A stretch of 64,000 bases of DNA from Streptomyces sp. SDr-06 (GTDB lineage Bacteria; Actinomycetota; Actinomycetes; Streptomycetales; Streptomycetaceae). A program made the translations under genes and the position numbers. The stretch is taken from positions 1 to 64,000 of the forward strand of contig NZ_QOLA01000006.1 in NCBI RefSeq assembly GCF_003324565.1, read 5' to 3'. Position 1 is the first letter of the stretch, and each line of letters opens with the position of its first letter. The notes beneath the pieces were generated by a model. The model did no database searches. It saw only the letters and a program-made list of their open reading frames with translations, and was not told where the DNA came from. Below are positions 35,323-43,889 of this stretch, piece by piece.

Positions 35323-35793
35323 ATGAACTGCACTGCATCGGCCGCCGTAGAAGCACCCGCGCCCCTCATCATCGAGGGCCACAGCCCGGCCGGCGTACCT
35401 CGCACGCGCGACGTCGCCCGCGCCTTCGCACGCGGTCTGGAACCAGCCCTGGAAGCCGAAATGGCGGAGAACGTCGCCCTGTTGGTGTCCGAGCTGGCCA
35501 CCAATGCCCTCCGCCACGGGGGCGGCCAGTACACCATGGAACTCGGCGCGACCGCGGAAGCGGTCCACGTCATTGTCAGCGACCCCAGCTCTTCCCTGCC
35601 CGGTGCGCGCCCCCCCCCGGACCTGCACAGGGGCAGCGGGGGCTTTGGCTGGCACCTGATCCGTCATCTCACCAGCGACGTAACCATCACCCCGGGCCCC
35701 GGCGACGGGAAAACCATCCAGGCTCGCATCCCACGCTGCCCGACGGAAAGGGGAAACACCGCGACCGCCGTGCGGACAACCGCTCTGCGATGA
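35323..35793 (+). CDS. Anti-sigma-type ATP-binding protein
   Basis: 156 residues. Bergerat fold with N-box LLVSELATNALRHGGG and G2-like GSGGFGWHLIRHL; the G1 box is the divergent SDPSSSLP, so ATP hydrolysis is uncertain. Typical of the streptomycete lone HATPase_c_2 group that regulates sigma factors by binding STAS partners. ATG 35323 has GGGGTGA upstream. It lies within the stress-signalling cluster with no adjacent antagonist. Confidence 0.85.
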   Translation: MNCTASAAVEAPAPLIIEGHSPAGVPRTRDVARAFARGLEPALEAEMAENVALLVSELATNALRHGGGQYTMELGATAEAVHVIVSDPSSSLPGARPPPDLHRGSGGFGWHLIRHLTSDVTITPGPGDGKTIQARIPRCPTERGNTATAVRTTALR

Positions 35794-36206
35794 CGTCTCC
35801 ACGGTGGACTCGCGTCCGGGGTGGTGAGTAGGGGGTGCGCGGGCACGCTGGTTCCCATCTCCCGAGAAGGGAGAGCGACGACCGAAGACGGACGAACCAA
35901 GCCGAAGACCGCCCGCCCTTGGGCTTCGGTAGGCCTCCCGAGGCGGAGCACGGAGCCCCGGGGTCGGTCCGGCCCGGCTCCGGCGCCAGACCTCCCATTC
36001 CTGGCAAGGTCATCTCAATCTACACAAAGGGCGCAAAGGTAATTCGAGAGCTGACATCCGCCAGGGCAAGCCGTGTCCACGTAGCGCCCTCGGCTGGCAT
36101 TGGGCCTGGAGTTGACGAGGGGTGCGCCCGTTGCGTGGGAGAAGAGCATTGGTTGACCGCGCACCCAGTACTGACAGCGTGACTCCGCGGATGGCACAGT
36201 AGGGCA
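35794..36206. other. Intergenic
   Basis: No supported gene. The AT-richer part at about 36010-36050 probably belongs to the promoter of the downstream MarR gene. Confidence 0.4.
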
Positions 36207-36740
36207 ATGCGCCCAAGCCCTGCCAGTCGATCGCCGGAAGCTGCAGATGTCGCCGCCGAGGTGACGGGGCTGCTCGGCGTTTTGCAGGAACGAGCTCGCG
36301 GCGCGGCACCGGCGAGCCCGGTGTCCGCATCGCAGATGCGGGCGCTGCTGGCGATCGGCCGCTTGGAGGGCGGCAACTTGCGGGCTCTGGGAGAGGCGCT
36401 GCGCTCAAGCCCGCCGGCGACGAGCCGTCTGTGTGATCGGTTGGAGGCCGCTGGTCTGGTGGAGCGCCGCCTCAGCCCCACCAGTCGGCGGGAGCTGGAG
36501 TTGTATTTGAGCCGCCAGGGCCGGGCTCTGCTGGAGGAGTCCAGGCTTCGGGAGCTTGATGAGCTTCGGCCTGTCCTGACGACGATGTCCCCGGAAGAGG
36601 TGGACCACCTCATCAAGGGACTGGCCGCTTTTCGGCGGGCGGCTGCCGCGGTCGTGGACAGTGGCGTTGGCGGGTCGGGCCAGTCCGGCCGGGACGGGGC
36701 AGCGGAGGAGACGCATCTGCGGATCGCGCGTCCTGCCTGA
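36207..36740 (+). CDS. MarR-family regulator
   Basis: 177 residues. Winged helix: SASQMRALLAIG, then RSSPPATSRLCDRLEAAGLV, with wing SPTSRRELELYLSRQG. The terminal helix RPVLTTMSPEEVDHLIKGLA defines the subfamily shared with the two other MarR genes in this region. Convergent with a STAS gene. AGGG lies very close to the ATG. Ligand unknown. Confidence 0.9.
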   Translation: MRPSPASRSPEAADVAAEVTGLLGVLQERARGAAPASPVSASQMRALLAIGRLEGGNLRALGEALRSSPPATSRLCDRLEAAGLVERRLSPTSRRELELYLSRQGRALLEESRLRELDELRPVLTTMSPEEVDHLIKGLAAFRRAAAAVVDSGVGGSGQSGRDGAAEETHLRIARPA

Positions 36741-36777
36741 AGGACGTAGGGCTCGTTTCGTGAGCGACCCCGGCCAG

Positions 36778-36795
36778 GGCGAGGCGCCACTCGCC
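36778..36795. terminator. Weak hairpin between convergent genes
   Basis: 6-bp stem GGCGAG/CTCGCC with a 6-base loop between the convergent MarR and STAS genes. Plausible terminator, but short. Confidence 0.35.
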
Positions 36796-36839
36796 GGCCA
36801 TGGGCCGCTCATCGGTCAGGTCGGTCGCCCGCCGCTCCG

Positions 36840-37241
36840 TCAGCGGTCGAGCTCACCAGGACTGACCGGCGCGTCCGCCCAAGGCCCGTCGAGCCCCGTG
36901 GAGGCGAGAGCGGGGGCGGCGAACATGGGGAAGCAACGCTCCAGGTCGAGGATCCTCAGCAGGCGCAGGACCACCCAGGACGGTGCAGCAAGGCGCAGTC
37001 GCGTCCCGAGACCGCAGCGAGCGCGCAAGAGCGTGTTGACGAGCGCCGCGTCGGCGAACTGGACCGCCGACAGATCCAGGACTACCAACAGCTCGGCCGG
37101 GTCGCGTTCAGCGGCGGCCAAGGCCTGCCTCAGCGGGCCGAGCGTCTCCAGGTCCACCTCCCCGGACAGGGCAAGGATCAGGAAGCGGGAGGTTGAGCGT
37201 GTGACGCGGAGCGCAGGCTGAGCAAAGCTACGGGTATCCAC
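36840..37241 (-). CDS. STAS-domain protein (anti-sigma antagonist-like)
   Basis: 133 residues from GTG 37241, which has AAAGGGG upstream; ATG 37304 would add 21 residues without a binding site. The STAS fold is recognised by FLILALSGEVDLETLGPL and VVLDLSAVQFADAALVNTLL. At the phospho-acceptor position the usual DSSG reads ADAALV, with no Ser or Thr, so this protein may not be switchable by phosphorylation. It lies next to the sigma-B/F-type gene and could bind its regulators constitutively. Confidence 0.8.
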   Translation of the reverse strand: MDTRSFAQPALRVTRSTSRFLILALSGEVDLETLGPLRQALAAAERDPAELLVVLDLSAVQFADAALVNTLLRARCGLGTRLRLAAPSWVVLRLLRILDLERCFPMFAAPALASTGLDGPWADAPVSPGELDR

Positions 37242-37707
37242 GGAGGGCCCCTTTGAGGTGGCAGCGAACGCCGGCCAGGGTCGATGGGGCAAGGGCTCTT
37301 GCATGGCCACCGCAGAGGTCGACAGGTACAGTGCGACGCCCCAGAGTATTCCTGATAGTTGCTCATAGGCAACACTTGCTTTCAGGAAATAATTAGCGCC
37401 TGTCTGCCAGCCGCTCCTCATCCTCTTCGGCGCCCGGTTCGCGCAGGGCAACTGTGGCCGCCGGCAGCGTTCGTCCGCACGGGCGTTCACGCCCTGCCGG
37501 AAAGGCCCGGCCTCTGCCCGCTCCATTCACCCCGGACTCCCTCACTGTCCGGTGCAGCCAGTACGAACACAGCCCGAGGCGCCGTGGTGCGCCCGACAGG
37601 ACCGCCGCGTACCAGGGGCCGCGCTCCTGTCGCACGGACGCTCTGAGGGAGCCCGGCACGTCGGCGAGCGCGGGCACCTCAGAGCAGGTCAGCCCCAGGA
37701 GAGCAGG
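37242..37707. other. Intergenic between STAS and sigma-factor genes
   Basis: No supported gene. It contains the inverted repeat GTTGC-TCATAG-GCAAC (37358-37373) in an AT-rich patch upstream of the STAS gene, with a MarR-like TTGC/GCAA pattern. Confidence 0.45.
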
Positions 37708-38595
37708 TCAGCCGGAGGCAACCGTGCCGGGCTCTGTGCACATGCCGGCGCGAAGTCTGGCCACGGTGCGGGTCAGCAGACGGGAGACCTGCATCTGAGA
37801 GACGCCCAGACGCTCGCCGATCTGGCTCTGGGTGAGTTCCTCACCGAATCGCAGGTGCAGCAACAGCCGTTCCCTGTCGGAGAGTTCCGCCAGCAGCGGG
37901 GCGAGGGCGTGGCAGTCCTCCACGAGCTCCATGGCAGGGTCTTCGGTGCCGATGAAGTCGGCCAGGGCGGCTTCGCCGTCCTCGGCGTCACCAGTGAGAG
38001 CGGCGTCCAGGGAAGCGGAGTTGTAGCCGTTGGCGGCCATCTGCGCCTCGAGGACCTCGCCTTCCGTGAGGTCCATGTGCGCGGCCAGTTCCTTGACGGT
38101 GGGGGAACGGTCCAGGCGGCTCTCAAGTTCTTCACGGGCCCGAGACAGTTCACTGCGGCGCTCCTGAAGACGCCGCGGCACGTGAACGGCCCACGTCGTG
38201 TCGCGGAAGAACCGCTTCATCTCGCCGACGATGTAAGGCATGGCAAGAGTGGCGAACTCGGTTTCCCGGGACAGCTCGAACCGGTCGATCGCCTTGATCA
38301 GGCCGATCATCCCGACCTGAACCACGTCCTCCATCTCATCGGCCAAGTGCCGAAAGCGCCGGGCGGCGAAACGCACGAGCGACATGTTCATCTCGATCAG
38401 CGTGTTCCGCGTGTACTGATACTCGGCCGTGCCCTCCTCCAAGACGGCCAGACGCTCGAAGAACTGCCGCGACAGGGCCCGCGCATCACGGGGAGCCACC
38501 TCAGTGGGCACTGCGATCTCGGGGAGAGCCTGCTCTCCGACTCTGCCCTCGGTCTCAGCAGCCTCCGTGCCGATCGCTCCAGCAGTCACAGCCAC
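37708..38595 (-). CDS. RNA polymerase sigma factor of the SigB/SigF family
   Basis: 295 residues from GTG 38595. Region 2 reads NMSLVRFAARRFRHL, VVQVGMIGLIKAIDRFE and FATLAMPYIVGEMKRFFRD. Region 3 follows with WAVHVPRRLQERR. Region 4 is LSDRERLLLHLRF with helix-turn-helix LTQSQIGERLGVSQMQVSRLL. This is the group controlled by anti-sigma kinases and STAS antagonists. Streptomycete members direct stress or sporulation genes from GTTT-N15-GGGTAC-like promoters. GAGGAGGGGA lies just upstream; a second GTG two codons in has better spacing. Its place at the end of the stress region suggests it is a target of the nearby switching proteins. Confidence 0.93.
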   Translation of the reverse strand: MAVTAGAIGTEAAETEGRVGEQALPEIAVPTEVAPRDARALSRQFFERLAVLEEGTAEYQYTRNTLIEMNMSLVRFAARRFRHLADEMEDVVQVGMIGLIKAIDRFELSRETEFATLAMPYIVGEMKRFFRDTTWAVHVPRRLQERRSELSRAREELESRLDRSPTVKELAAHMDLTEGEVLEAQMAANGYNSASLDAALTGDAEDGEAALADFIGTEDPAMELVEDCHALAPLLAELSDRERLLLHLRFGEELTQSQIGERLGVSQMQVSRLLTRTVARLRAGMCTEPGTVASG

Positions 38596-38743
38596 TCCCC
38601 TCCTCAGCCCCGTACATGACGATCTTTCGGTACCTGCCCCGCATCATCTCATCCATGCGCCGACCTCCGCAGTGAGCCCCAGGTCGCTGTAGCTGCCGAG
38701 CTTGGCGTCGGGTGTGACGGATCAAGGGGAGGCCCAGAGGCTC

Positions 38744-38760
38744 AAACACGGACCGTGTTT
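38744..38760. promoter_or_regulatory. Perfect 17-bp palindrome
   Basis: AAACACGG-A-CCGTGTTT, 8-bp perfect arms. Its right end overlaps the GTTT -35 element of the probable sigma-B-type promoter, so a bound protein could block that promoter. Confidence 0.6.
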
Positions 38761-38781
38761 AAGCGACCGCTATCTGGTTAC
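38757..38781 (+). promoter_or_regulatory. Probable sigma-B-type promoter
   Basis: GTTT (38757-38760), 15-base spacer, GGTTAC (38776-38781). This matches the streptomycete sigma-B pattern GNNT-N14-16-GGGTAY except for one T. It is 45 bases before the small membrane protein start and beside the sigma gene. Confidence 0.5.
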
Positions 38782-38825
38782 CAGCTGTAGTGACAGGCCG
38801 TCAGCACTCGACGGAAGGCAGAATC

Positions 38826-39002
38826 ATGACCCTCGTTATGGTGCTCATCCTCGTCACGGCTCTCGTGCCCCTGCTCCTGCTCGCGTTCGCCCCGGCACGG
38901 CCCGCCAGGCGCAACCCGATGCCCCGCTCCCGCCCCACCTTCCGCCGGGCGGCACTTCGGGTCCCCCACCAGCGGGCCCATCGTCGCCACAGCCGCTACT
39001 GA
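38826..39002 (+). CDS. Small single-pass membrane protein
   Basis: 58 residues. One N-terminal hydrophobic helix (MTLVMVLILVTALVPLLLL) is followed by a strongly basic tail rich in Arg, Pro and His. GGAAGG precedes ATG 38826. Charge distribution predicts an N-out, C-in orientation with the tail in the cytosol, where it could touch nucleic acid or membrane. A sigma-B-type promoter lies upstream. I do not know the family. Confidence 0.65.
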   Translation: MTLVMVLILVTALVPLLLLAFAPARPARRNPMPRSRPTFRRAALRVPHQRAHRRHSRY

Positions 39003-39224
39003 GTTGGCGGGCATGCCGCCGGAGTTCACGCGCTCCTGACGCGGCGCCGAGGGCCGGCTGTTGCTTTGCCGGTCCTCGGCGCCGCCCGGACAGTGAGGTG
39101 TTCTGTTGAGCGTCCGGCTACCTGGTGCCGAGGGGTTGCCGGAACAACACGGGGATCGACCAGCAGGCCCAACCCGTCCCGGGCGCGCGGACGAGGCAGA
39201 CGGTCGCGATGGCCCGAGAGCCCG

Positions 39225-42200
39225 TCACAGGGTCAGGGTGAGAGTGAAGGCTTGGGTGGCGGTGCCCGCGGTGTTCTTGGCGGTGAGGGCCAGGTGATAG
39301 ACCCCTGGCAGGAGGGCGGTGCCGGTGATCGTCGCCGTTCCATTGCTCGCGGGGGTGAACTTGAAGCCTGGTGGCAGGGTGCCGCTCTCCGTGAGGTTCG
39401 CGGCTGGGCTGCCCGTAGTGGTGACCGTGAAGCTGAACGGGGTCAGTATTCCGGCCGCCGCGCCGGCCTTGCTCGTGAAGGACGGGGCCTGGCTGACTGT
39501 GAGCGTCAAGGCATGGGTGGCCTTGCCCGCACCGTTGGCGGCGTTGATGGTCAGCGGGTAGCTGCCGCCGCTCCCGGCCGCTGGGGTTCCGGCGAGGGTG
39601 GCGGTGCCGTCGGCGTTGTCCTTGAAGGTGAGCCCAGGTGGCAGGGTTCCGGACTCCGTGAGTGCCGGGGTCGGGGTGCCGGTGGTGGTGATGGCGGTGC
39701 TGTACGCGGCGCCGACCGTGGCGGTCGCGGTGACCGGCCCTGTGATCACCGGTGCGGTGCCGCTCCTGGGCTCGGTGACGGTGATCGCGCCTGCGGCTCC
39801 CACCGGGGTCCAGGCGGACCGGGTGCCGCCGTAGGACTCGCCGAAGGCCGCGCCGTTGACCGTGCTGCCGTCCGGGACGGTGACCGGCACCGATGCCGCG
39901 GAACCACCGGAGTTGCTGATCACGACGGAGCCGTTCTGCACGGAGGCCGTGACCGTTCCGGCGTTCCTCGCGGCAGCCCAGGCCGCGGACTCGGCCAGTA
40001 CCTGCGACTGGCTGGCGTCGGTCATCTGGACCAGCGGCGCCGTGTACCAACTCGCGTACTGCGCCTGCATGTTGCTCAGCAGGCTCAGCAGCGTATACCC
40101 GTAGTCGGAGGTGGTGCCGCCCACGGTCTGGGTGGCCGGGCCGATCAGGTTGGACTGGTGGGCGTAGTTCATCCGCGGGTCGTCCGCCAGCACATGACCG
40201 AGCATGATCCTGGACTCGGTGGAGAGCACGGTGGCCTCGGTGGCCGGAGTGGTGGTGCAGGTCGTGGACGGGGTGTTGGAGCACTTCCCCGTCTCGGCGG
40301 GGTACTGGCTGTCGCCGATCGAAGAACCGTTGGCGACGTAGGCGGTGTTGTACTCGTTGAGTTCGTCCGGCCAGTTGGCGGCGTTGTAGTAGATGTTGCT
40401 CGGGTACCGCGGCGCGGAGGCGGCGACATTGCTCGCGCCCGCGGAGCTGGTGCCGGAGATGGTGTACGACTGGGGCTGGCGCGAGGCGTCGGCGCCGAAG
40501 ACCGTGATGCCGGTGTCGGCGAAGGCCCGCGGAGTGTTGGGGTTCTCCAGGCCGGAGTGCTCGCCGGTGACGAGAGAGTGGGTGCTGAAGTTCGTCAGGC
40601 CGTTGTTGGCGGCGAAGGCGTCGTCCAGGCCGATCTCCTGCTCAATGCTGGAGTCGGGGCCGGCGCTGGTCGCCGGTACCCAGCCGGCGGCGTTCGCGCA
40701 TCCGATGCCGGGGTCGGTGGCGGTCGGGTAGGTGGCGGTGCTGCCGGGGCCGCTGCCCGGGGCGGTGGCGCCGGTGTCGGTGAAGGTATAGGTGGTGGCG
40801 GCGCCGGTCGGGTCCTCCTTGACCTGGCCGACCAGCCCGAAGGTGCTGGAGCCGGCCGGGGCGCGGTAGATGTTGTAGCCCCAGAAGCCGCTGCCGCCGG
40901 AGTACTGCGACTCGAGCTTCGCCAGGCTCGGGCCTCCGCCGTTGGGGGCGTCGGGCCAGGACAGCGCGACCGACCCGTTCGCCGCGACGGTGATCTGCTG
41001 CGGGATGGAGGGCTCCGACTCACCGTAGGCGGTCGCGGCGGTGACCTCGTAGCTGTAGCTGCCTGCGGCGAGCGCCCCGCCCGCCTGAGCGGCCGGTGCG
41101 TTCGCGGGCTGCGGAGCTGCGACCGTGCAGCCCAGGAACATGTGCGACCAGGTGTGAGTGATCCAGTTGAACGACGCCTGCTGCTTGAGCAGTTCGTTCA
41201 CGAAGGCCGCGTCGTTGGGGTAGCCGGGGTCGGCCTGGTGGCCCGGGTCGGTGTAGGTCGTGCCGTTCACCGTGCTGCTGCCCGAGCAGTTCGCGCTCGA
41301 CGCCGCACCCGCGGTGGGCGCGGTGCACGCGCCGATGGCGTTGAAGGCGAACTCCAGCTTGATACCTGTCTGCTTCTCCCAGTTGGCCACGTAGTCCACG
41401 TCCGCGGCGCTCATCTGGGTGTCGGGTGGGCCGTCGGCCGGGTTGCCGCCCACACCCGACGGGCACAGCACGTCGTTCGGGTTGGTCGCCGCCGGGGTGC
41501 ACTGGTACTTGTTGCTCCACTCGTTGTCGGCGATGAACACGTCGTCGACGTCCTGCCCGAAGTAGTTCCGGTACAGGCCCAGATGGGTATTCTGCGTGAC
41601 CCAGTTGATCAAGCCGGGTGCCAGCAGCAGCCACGGCAGCTGGGTGCGGTTGTAGTTGAAGGTCAACGCCAGCTCGGCGACGCCGGCCTGCGCGTCGGTG
41701 GCCGGGTGCTGGTAGACGGCGGCCAGCGTTTGACCGGCCGCGTTCTGTATCCAGGGCGTGACGGGGGCGCCGCTCACAGGGGTGGCGGGATATCCGTAGG
41801 CACCGGCCTCGAAGGGCACGGGGCCCTTCAGTTCCGGCAGCGCAGCCAGGCCGGAAGTCGTCAGCTGGGCGGTACCGCTCATCGCGCCCGATCCGGCAGC
41901 GGTCAGTCCCACCGAGGCCGAGGGATACACGTATCCGTCAACCTGCCGCACGCCGAAGCTCGATTCGTAACTGTCCAGCGCCGTCAGCTGTCCTGAACTG
42001 AACCAGGCCGGTGAGTCCGCGAACACCACACCGTTGTAGTAGCCGTGCGCACCACTGGACAGCGTGGGCAACGACACCGTCTCGCTGCCCACGTCGCCGG
42101 TGGCCGTCGCGAGGCTGTACGCGACCCCTTCGGTGTCCAGGGCGTTCTGCCACGCCTCCGTGGTCGGGTCTCCTTGGCCGGAACCGATCAGGAGTATCTT

Positions 42201-42314
42201 CAGGTCCAGCTGAGGGGCCGGATCCGCGAAGGCCGGAACCGCCGCCTGCGCGGCCGCAAGTAACGTGAGCGCGGCCATCCCGGCAACGACCCATCGCGCT
42301 GGTTGTCTCAACAT
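39225..42314 (-). CDS. Secreted Agd3-like polysaccharide deacetylase (CE18-type) with Ig-like repeats
   Basis: 1029 residues. A Sec signal peptide (1-30, cleavage after AFA) is followed by an N-terminal beta-rich domain (about 36-240). The catalytic core has [12 protein letters not shown] (255-266) and the metal motif HTWSH (387-391), then [13 protein letters not shown] near residue 605. These resemble Agd3, which deacetylates galactosaminogalactan; the match is from memory. A Gly-rich segment with a fibronectin-III-like part (about 405-525) is inserted in the core. Two He_PIG/Ig-like repeats (about 855-1029, repeating ESGTLPPG) end the protein. ATG 42314 has GGGGAGG at good spacing. It probably acts on an extracellular amino-sugar polymer. 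Confidence 0.68.
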   Translation of the reverse strand: MLRQPARWVVAGMAALTLLAAAQAAVPAFADPAPQLDLKILLIGSGQGDPTTEAWQNALDTEGVAYSLATATGDVGSETVSLPTLSSGAHGYYNGVVFADSPAWFSSGQLTALDSYESSFGVRQVDGYVYPSASVGLTAAGSGAMSGTAQLTTSGLAALPELKGPVPFEAGAYGYPATPVSGAPVTPWIQNAAGQTLAAVYQHPATDAQAGVAELALTFNYNRTQLPWLLLAPGLINWVTQNTHLGLYRNYFGQDVDDVFIADNEWSNKYQCTPAATNPNDVLCPSGVGGNPADGPPDTQMSAADVDYVANWEKQTGIKLEFAFNAIGACTAPTAGAASSANCSGSSTVNGTTYTDPGHQADPGYPNDAAFVNELLKQQASFNWITHTWSHMFLGCTVAAPQPANAPAAQAGGALAAGSYSYEVTAATAYGESEPSIPQQITVAANGSVALSWPDAPNGGGPSLAKLESQYSGGSGFWGYNIYRAPAGSSTFGLVGQVKEDPTGAATTYTFTDTGATAPGSGPGSTATYPTATDPGIGCANAAGWVPATSAGPDSSIEQEIGLDDAFAANNGLTNFSTHSLVTGEHSGLENPNTPRAFADTGITVFGADASRQPQSYTISGTSSAGASNVAASAPRYPSNIYYNAANWPDELNEYNTAYVANGSSIGDSQYPAETGKCSNTPSTTCTTTPATEATVLSTESRIMLGHVLADDPRMNYAHQSNLIGPATQTVGGTTSDYGYTLLSLLSNMQAQYASWYTAPLVQMTDASQSQVLAESAAWAAARNAGTVTASVQNGSVVISNSGGSAASVPVTVPDGSTVNGAAFGESYGGTRSAWTPVGAAGAITVTEPRSGTAPVITGPVTATATVGAAYSTAITTTGTPTPALTESGTLPPGLTFKDNADGTATLAGTPAAGSGGSYPLTINAANGAGKATHALTLTVSQAPSFTSKAGAAAGILTPFSFTVTTTGSPAANLTESGTLPPGFKFTPASNGTATITGTALLPGVYHLALTAKNTAGTATQAFTLTLTL

Positions 42315-42607
42315 CGTGCGCCTCCCCATCTCCTCGTGTCCCGCCTGGCCCAACTGTCCGGCCAGGCAACTACCACAGCATCGGAGTCCGTACGTGCGTT
42401 GATGGCGGACATGGGGATAACCGGGGAAGAGCTTCATCTGCCATTGCCACTGGGGCGGCCGGCCGCCTGGGAGGCGGCCCGGTGGCGGGTGCGGAAGCCC
42501 CGCCCGACCGCAGGGAGCCCGGCTCAATGCGGCCTCCACGTCCTCTGCCTGTGGGGGGGGAACTGTTCGAGCCGCCCGGTGCGAGAGCCCTCAACCTCGT
42601 CGACACT

Positions 42608-42628
42608 TGGAAATGGAATCCATTTTCA
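42608..42628. promoter_or_regulatory. Probable Zur box
   Basis: Near-perfect 10-1-10 palindrome TGGAAATGGA-A-TCCATTTTCA, 43 bases before the rpmF paralogue. The TGxAAAT/ATTTTCA ends fit the actinobacterial Zur motif, and the downstream genes encode zinc-independent ribosomal proteins, the classic Zur targets. Confidence 0.72.
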
Positions 42629-42670
42629 GGTAGCTTCGTCTCGTCCGATCACCCTTCCCAGGAGGTCCAC

Positions 42671-42841
42671 ATGGCCGTGCCCAAGCGCAAAACGTCCCGC
42701 AGCAACACGCGTCACCGCCGTGCGCAGTGGAAGGCCACCACGCCCCGCCTCGTCCCCATCACCGTGGACGGCACGCCCTGTCTGGTGCCTCAGCGGCTGG
42801 TCAAGGCATACGAGCGCGGCCTTCTTCGCCCCGACCGCTGA
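42671..42841 (+). CDS. rpmF: Ribosomal protein bL32, zinc-independent paralogue
   Basis: 56 residues. [20 protein letters not shown] is the universal bL32 N-terminus. The C-terminal half lacks the four-Cys zinc ribbon (one Cys only) and ends [13 protein letters not shown]. Such C-minus copies replace the zinc-binding form in the 50S subunit during zinc starvation and free zinc for other uses. GGAGGT lies just before the ATG, and a Zur-type box lies upstream. Confidence 0.93.
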   Translation: MAVPKRKTSRSNTRHRRAQWKATTPRLVPITVDGTPCLVPQRLVKAYERGLLRPDR

Positions 42842-43059
42842 GCACTGCGACGTCCTGGCCGGCTTCCTCAACACCGGCACGACGGCACCCCTTGATCCCG
42901 TCCCGGCGACCACGGGGGACAGCGAGCCGCCCTCATCGACGAACCTCCGCCACCCACCAGGCCGGGCGGCCTGAACAGACGCCCGGCCTGTCCGCTCGAC
43001 TCCGCAAAGGCCAGCCCGCGCACGGAGAAACCGACCAACCAGCCACCTGAGGAGCCCAC

Positions 43060-43302
43060 ATGACCCGGCACGCCAAAACCAGCAGGCCGACGAAGGTCCG
43101 CCACAACCCGCTCATCGCGGCCGGCATCACCTACATCGACTACAAGGACACCGATCTGCTGCGCAGGTTCATCTCCGACCGGGGAAAGATCCGCAGCCGA
43201 CGCGTCACGCACGTCACCGCTCAGCAGCAGCGGCAGATCGCGACAGCCATCAAAAACGCCCGCGAGATGGCCCTTCTTCCCTACTCCAGCCGACGGGACT
43301 GA
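43060..43302 (+). CDS. rpsR: Ribosomal protein bS18, zinc-independent paralogue
   Basis: 80 residues. [20 protein letters not shown], the following [18 protein letters not shown] and REMALLPY are hallmark bS18 sequences. The N-terminus lacks the Cys-x-x-Cys seen in the housekeeping streptomycete bS18, so this is the C-minus paralogue of the 30S subunit protein. GAGGAG precedes the ATG. It is 218 bases after the bL32 gene and probably shares its Zur-controlled transcript; that gap has no supported gene. Confidence 0.93.
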   Translation: MTRHAKTSRPTKVRHNPLIAAGITYIDYKDTDLLRRFISDRGKIRSRRVTHVTAQQQRQIATAIKNAREMALLPYSSRRD

Positions 43303-43499
43303 CACCCCTCACGCGGCTCGCGCCCTGGGGGGCGTCCCTGCCGACGAGGCTGTCGGCAGCAAGTCGGGCCCGCAGCGTGCCCGCAATCGAGGATTGCTGC
43401 CGACGAAACCGGATGCGCACGGCCTCTTCCGGCATTGGCGACGTCGACTTGGTCGCCCGCTGGAACAGATGCGATGTATCGAAGCCGGCGCGCACACCA

Positions 43500-43724
43500 T
43501 GACCACCACCGCACCCACCACTGCCCCCGCCGCCATCGCTCGCGCCCTGGGCCTTGCCCACTACGCCACGCCGCCCTCGACGAGCTGCTGGCCAAGCAGC
43601 TGCTCGCAGCGAACGGCGCGCACCTTCACCCAGAGGACGCGCGGCGGACCTGGCCGCCGCCGGCCGCGTCCTCGCCCTGGTCAGCGAGCGCGCCAACGCC
43701 GAGCTCGCGGCTTTGACCGACTGA
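43500..43724 (+). pseudogene. Small frameshifted gene remnant
   Basis: Three reading frames must be joined. MTTTAPTTAPAAIARALGLA starts at 43500, LDELLAKQLLAANGAHLHPE follows in a second frame, and LAAAGRVLALVSERANAEL ends in a third, with a stop at 43722-43724. Each piece has good coding usage and the joined product would be a helical protein of about 70 residues. Two frameshifts imply decay, or sequencing errors. Parent family not recognised. Other parts of 43303-43889 hold no supported gene. Confidence 0.45.
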
Positions 43725-43828
43725 TCCCGCCCCTGACCGCGAAGGTGGCCGTAAGCGCCGAGTTCATCGAACCGGGCGCGGGATCCTGCGTGGCTCAGCG
43801 CGGTCACGAACGGGGCCACGATGCCTCG

Positions 43829-43853
43829 CCGCCCGTCTTCGAGAGGCGGGCGG
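43829..43853 (-). terminator. Hairpin after corA
   Basis: 10-bp stem (one G-T wobble) with a TCGAG loop, 37 bases past the corA stop. No T-run. Confidence 0.5.
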
Positions 43854-43889
43854 GCGCGGCATGTCCAAGGCATGCTTCCTCGGAGTGCG

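Noticed and set aside
42842..42974. Short frame between the bL32 and bS18 genes
   Set aside because: No independent start or binding site and no recognisable homology; treated as spacer.
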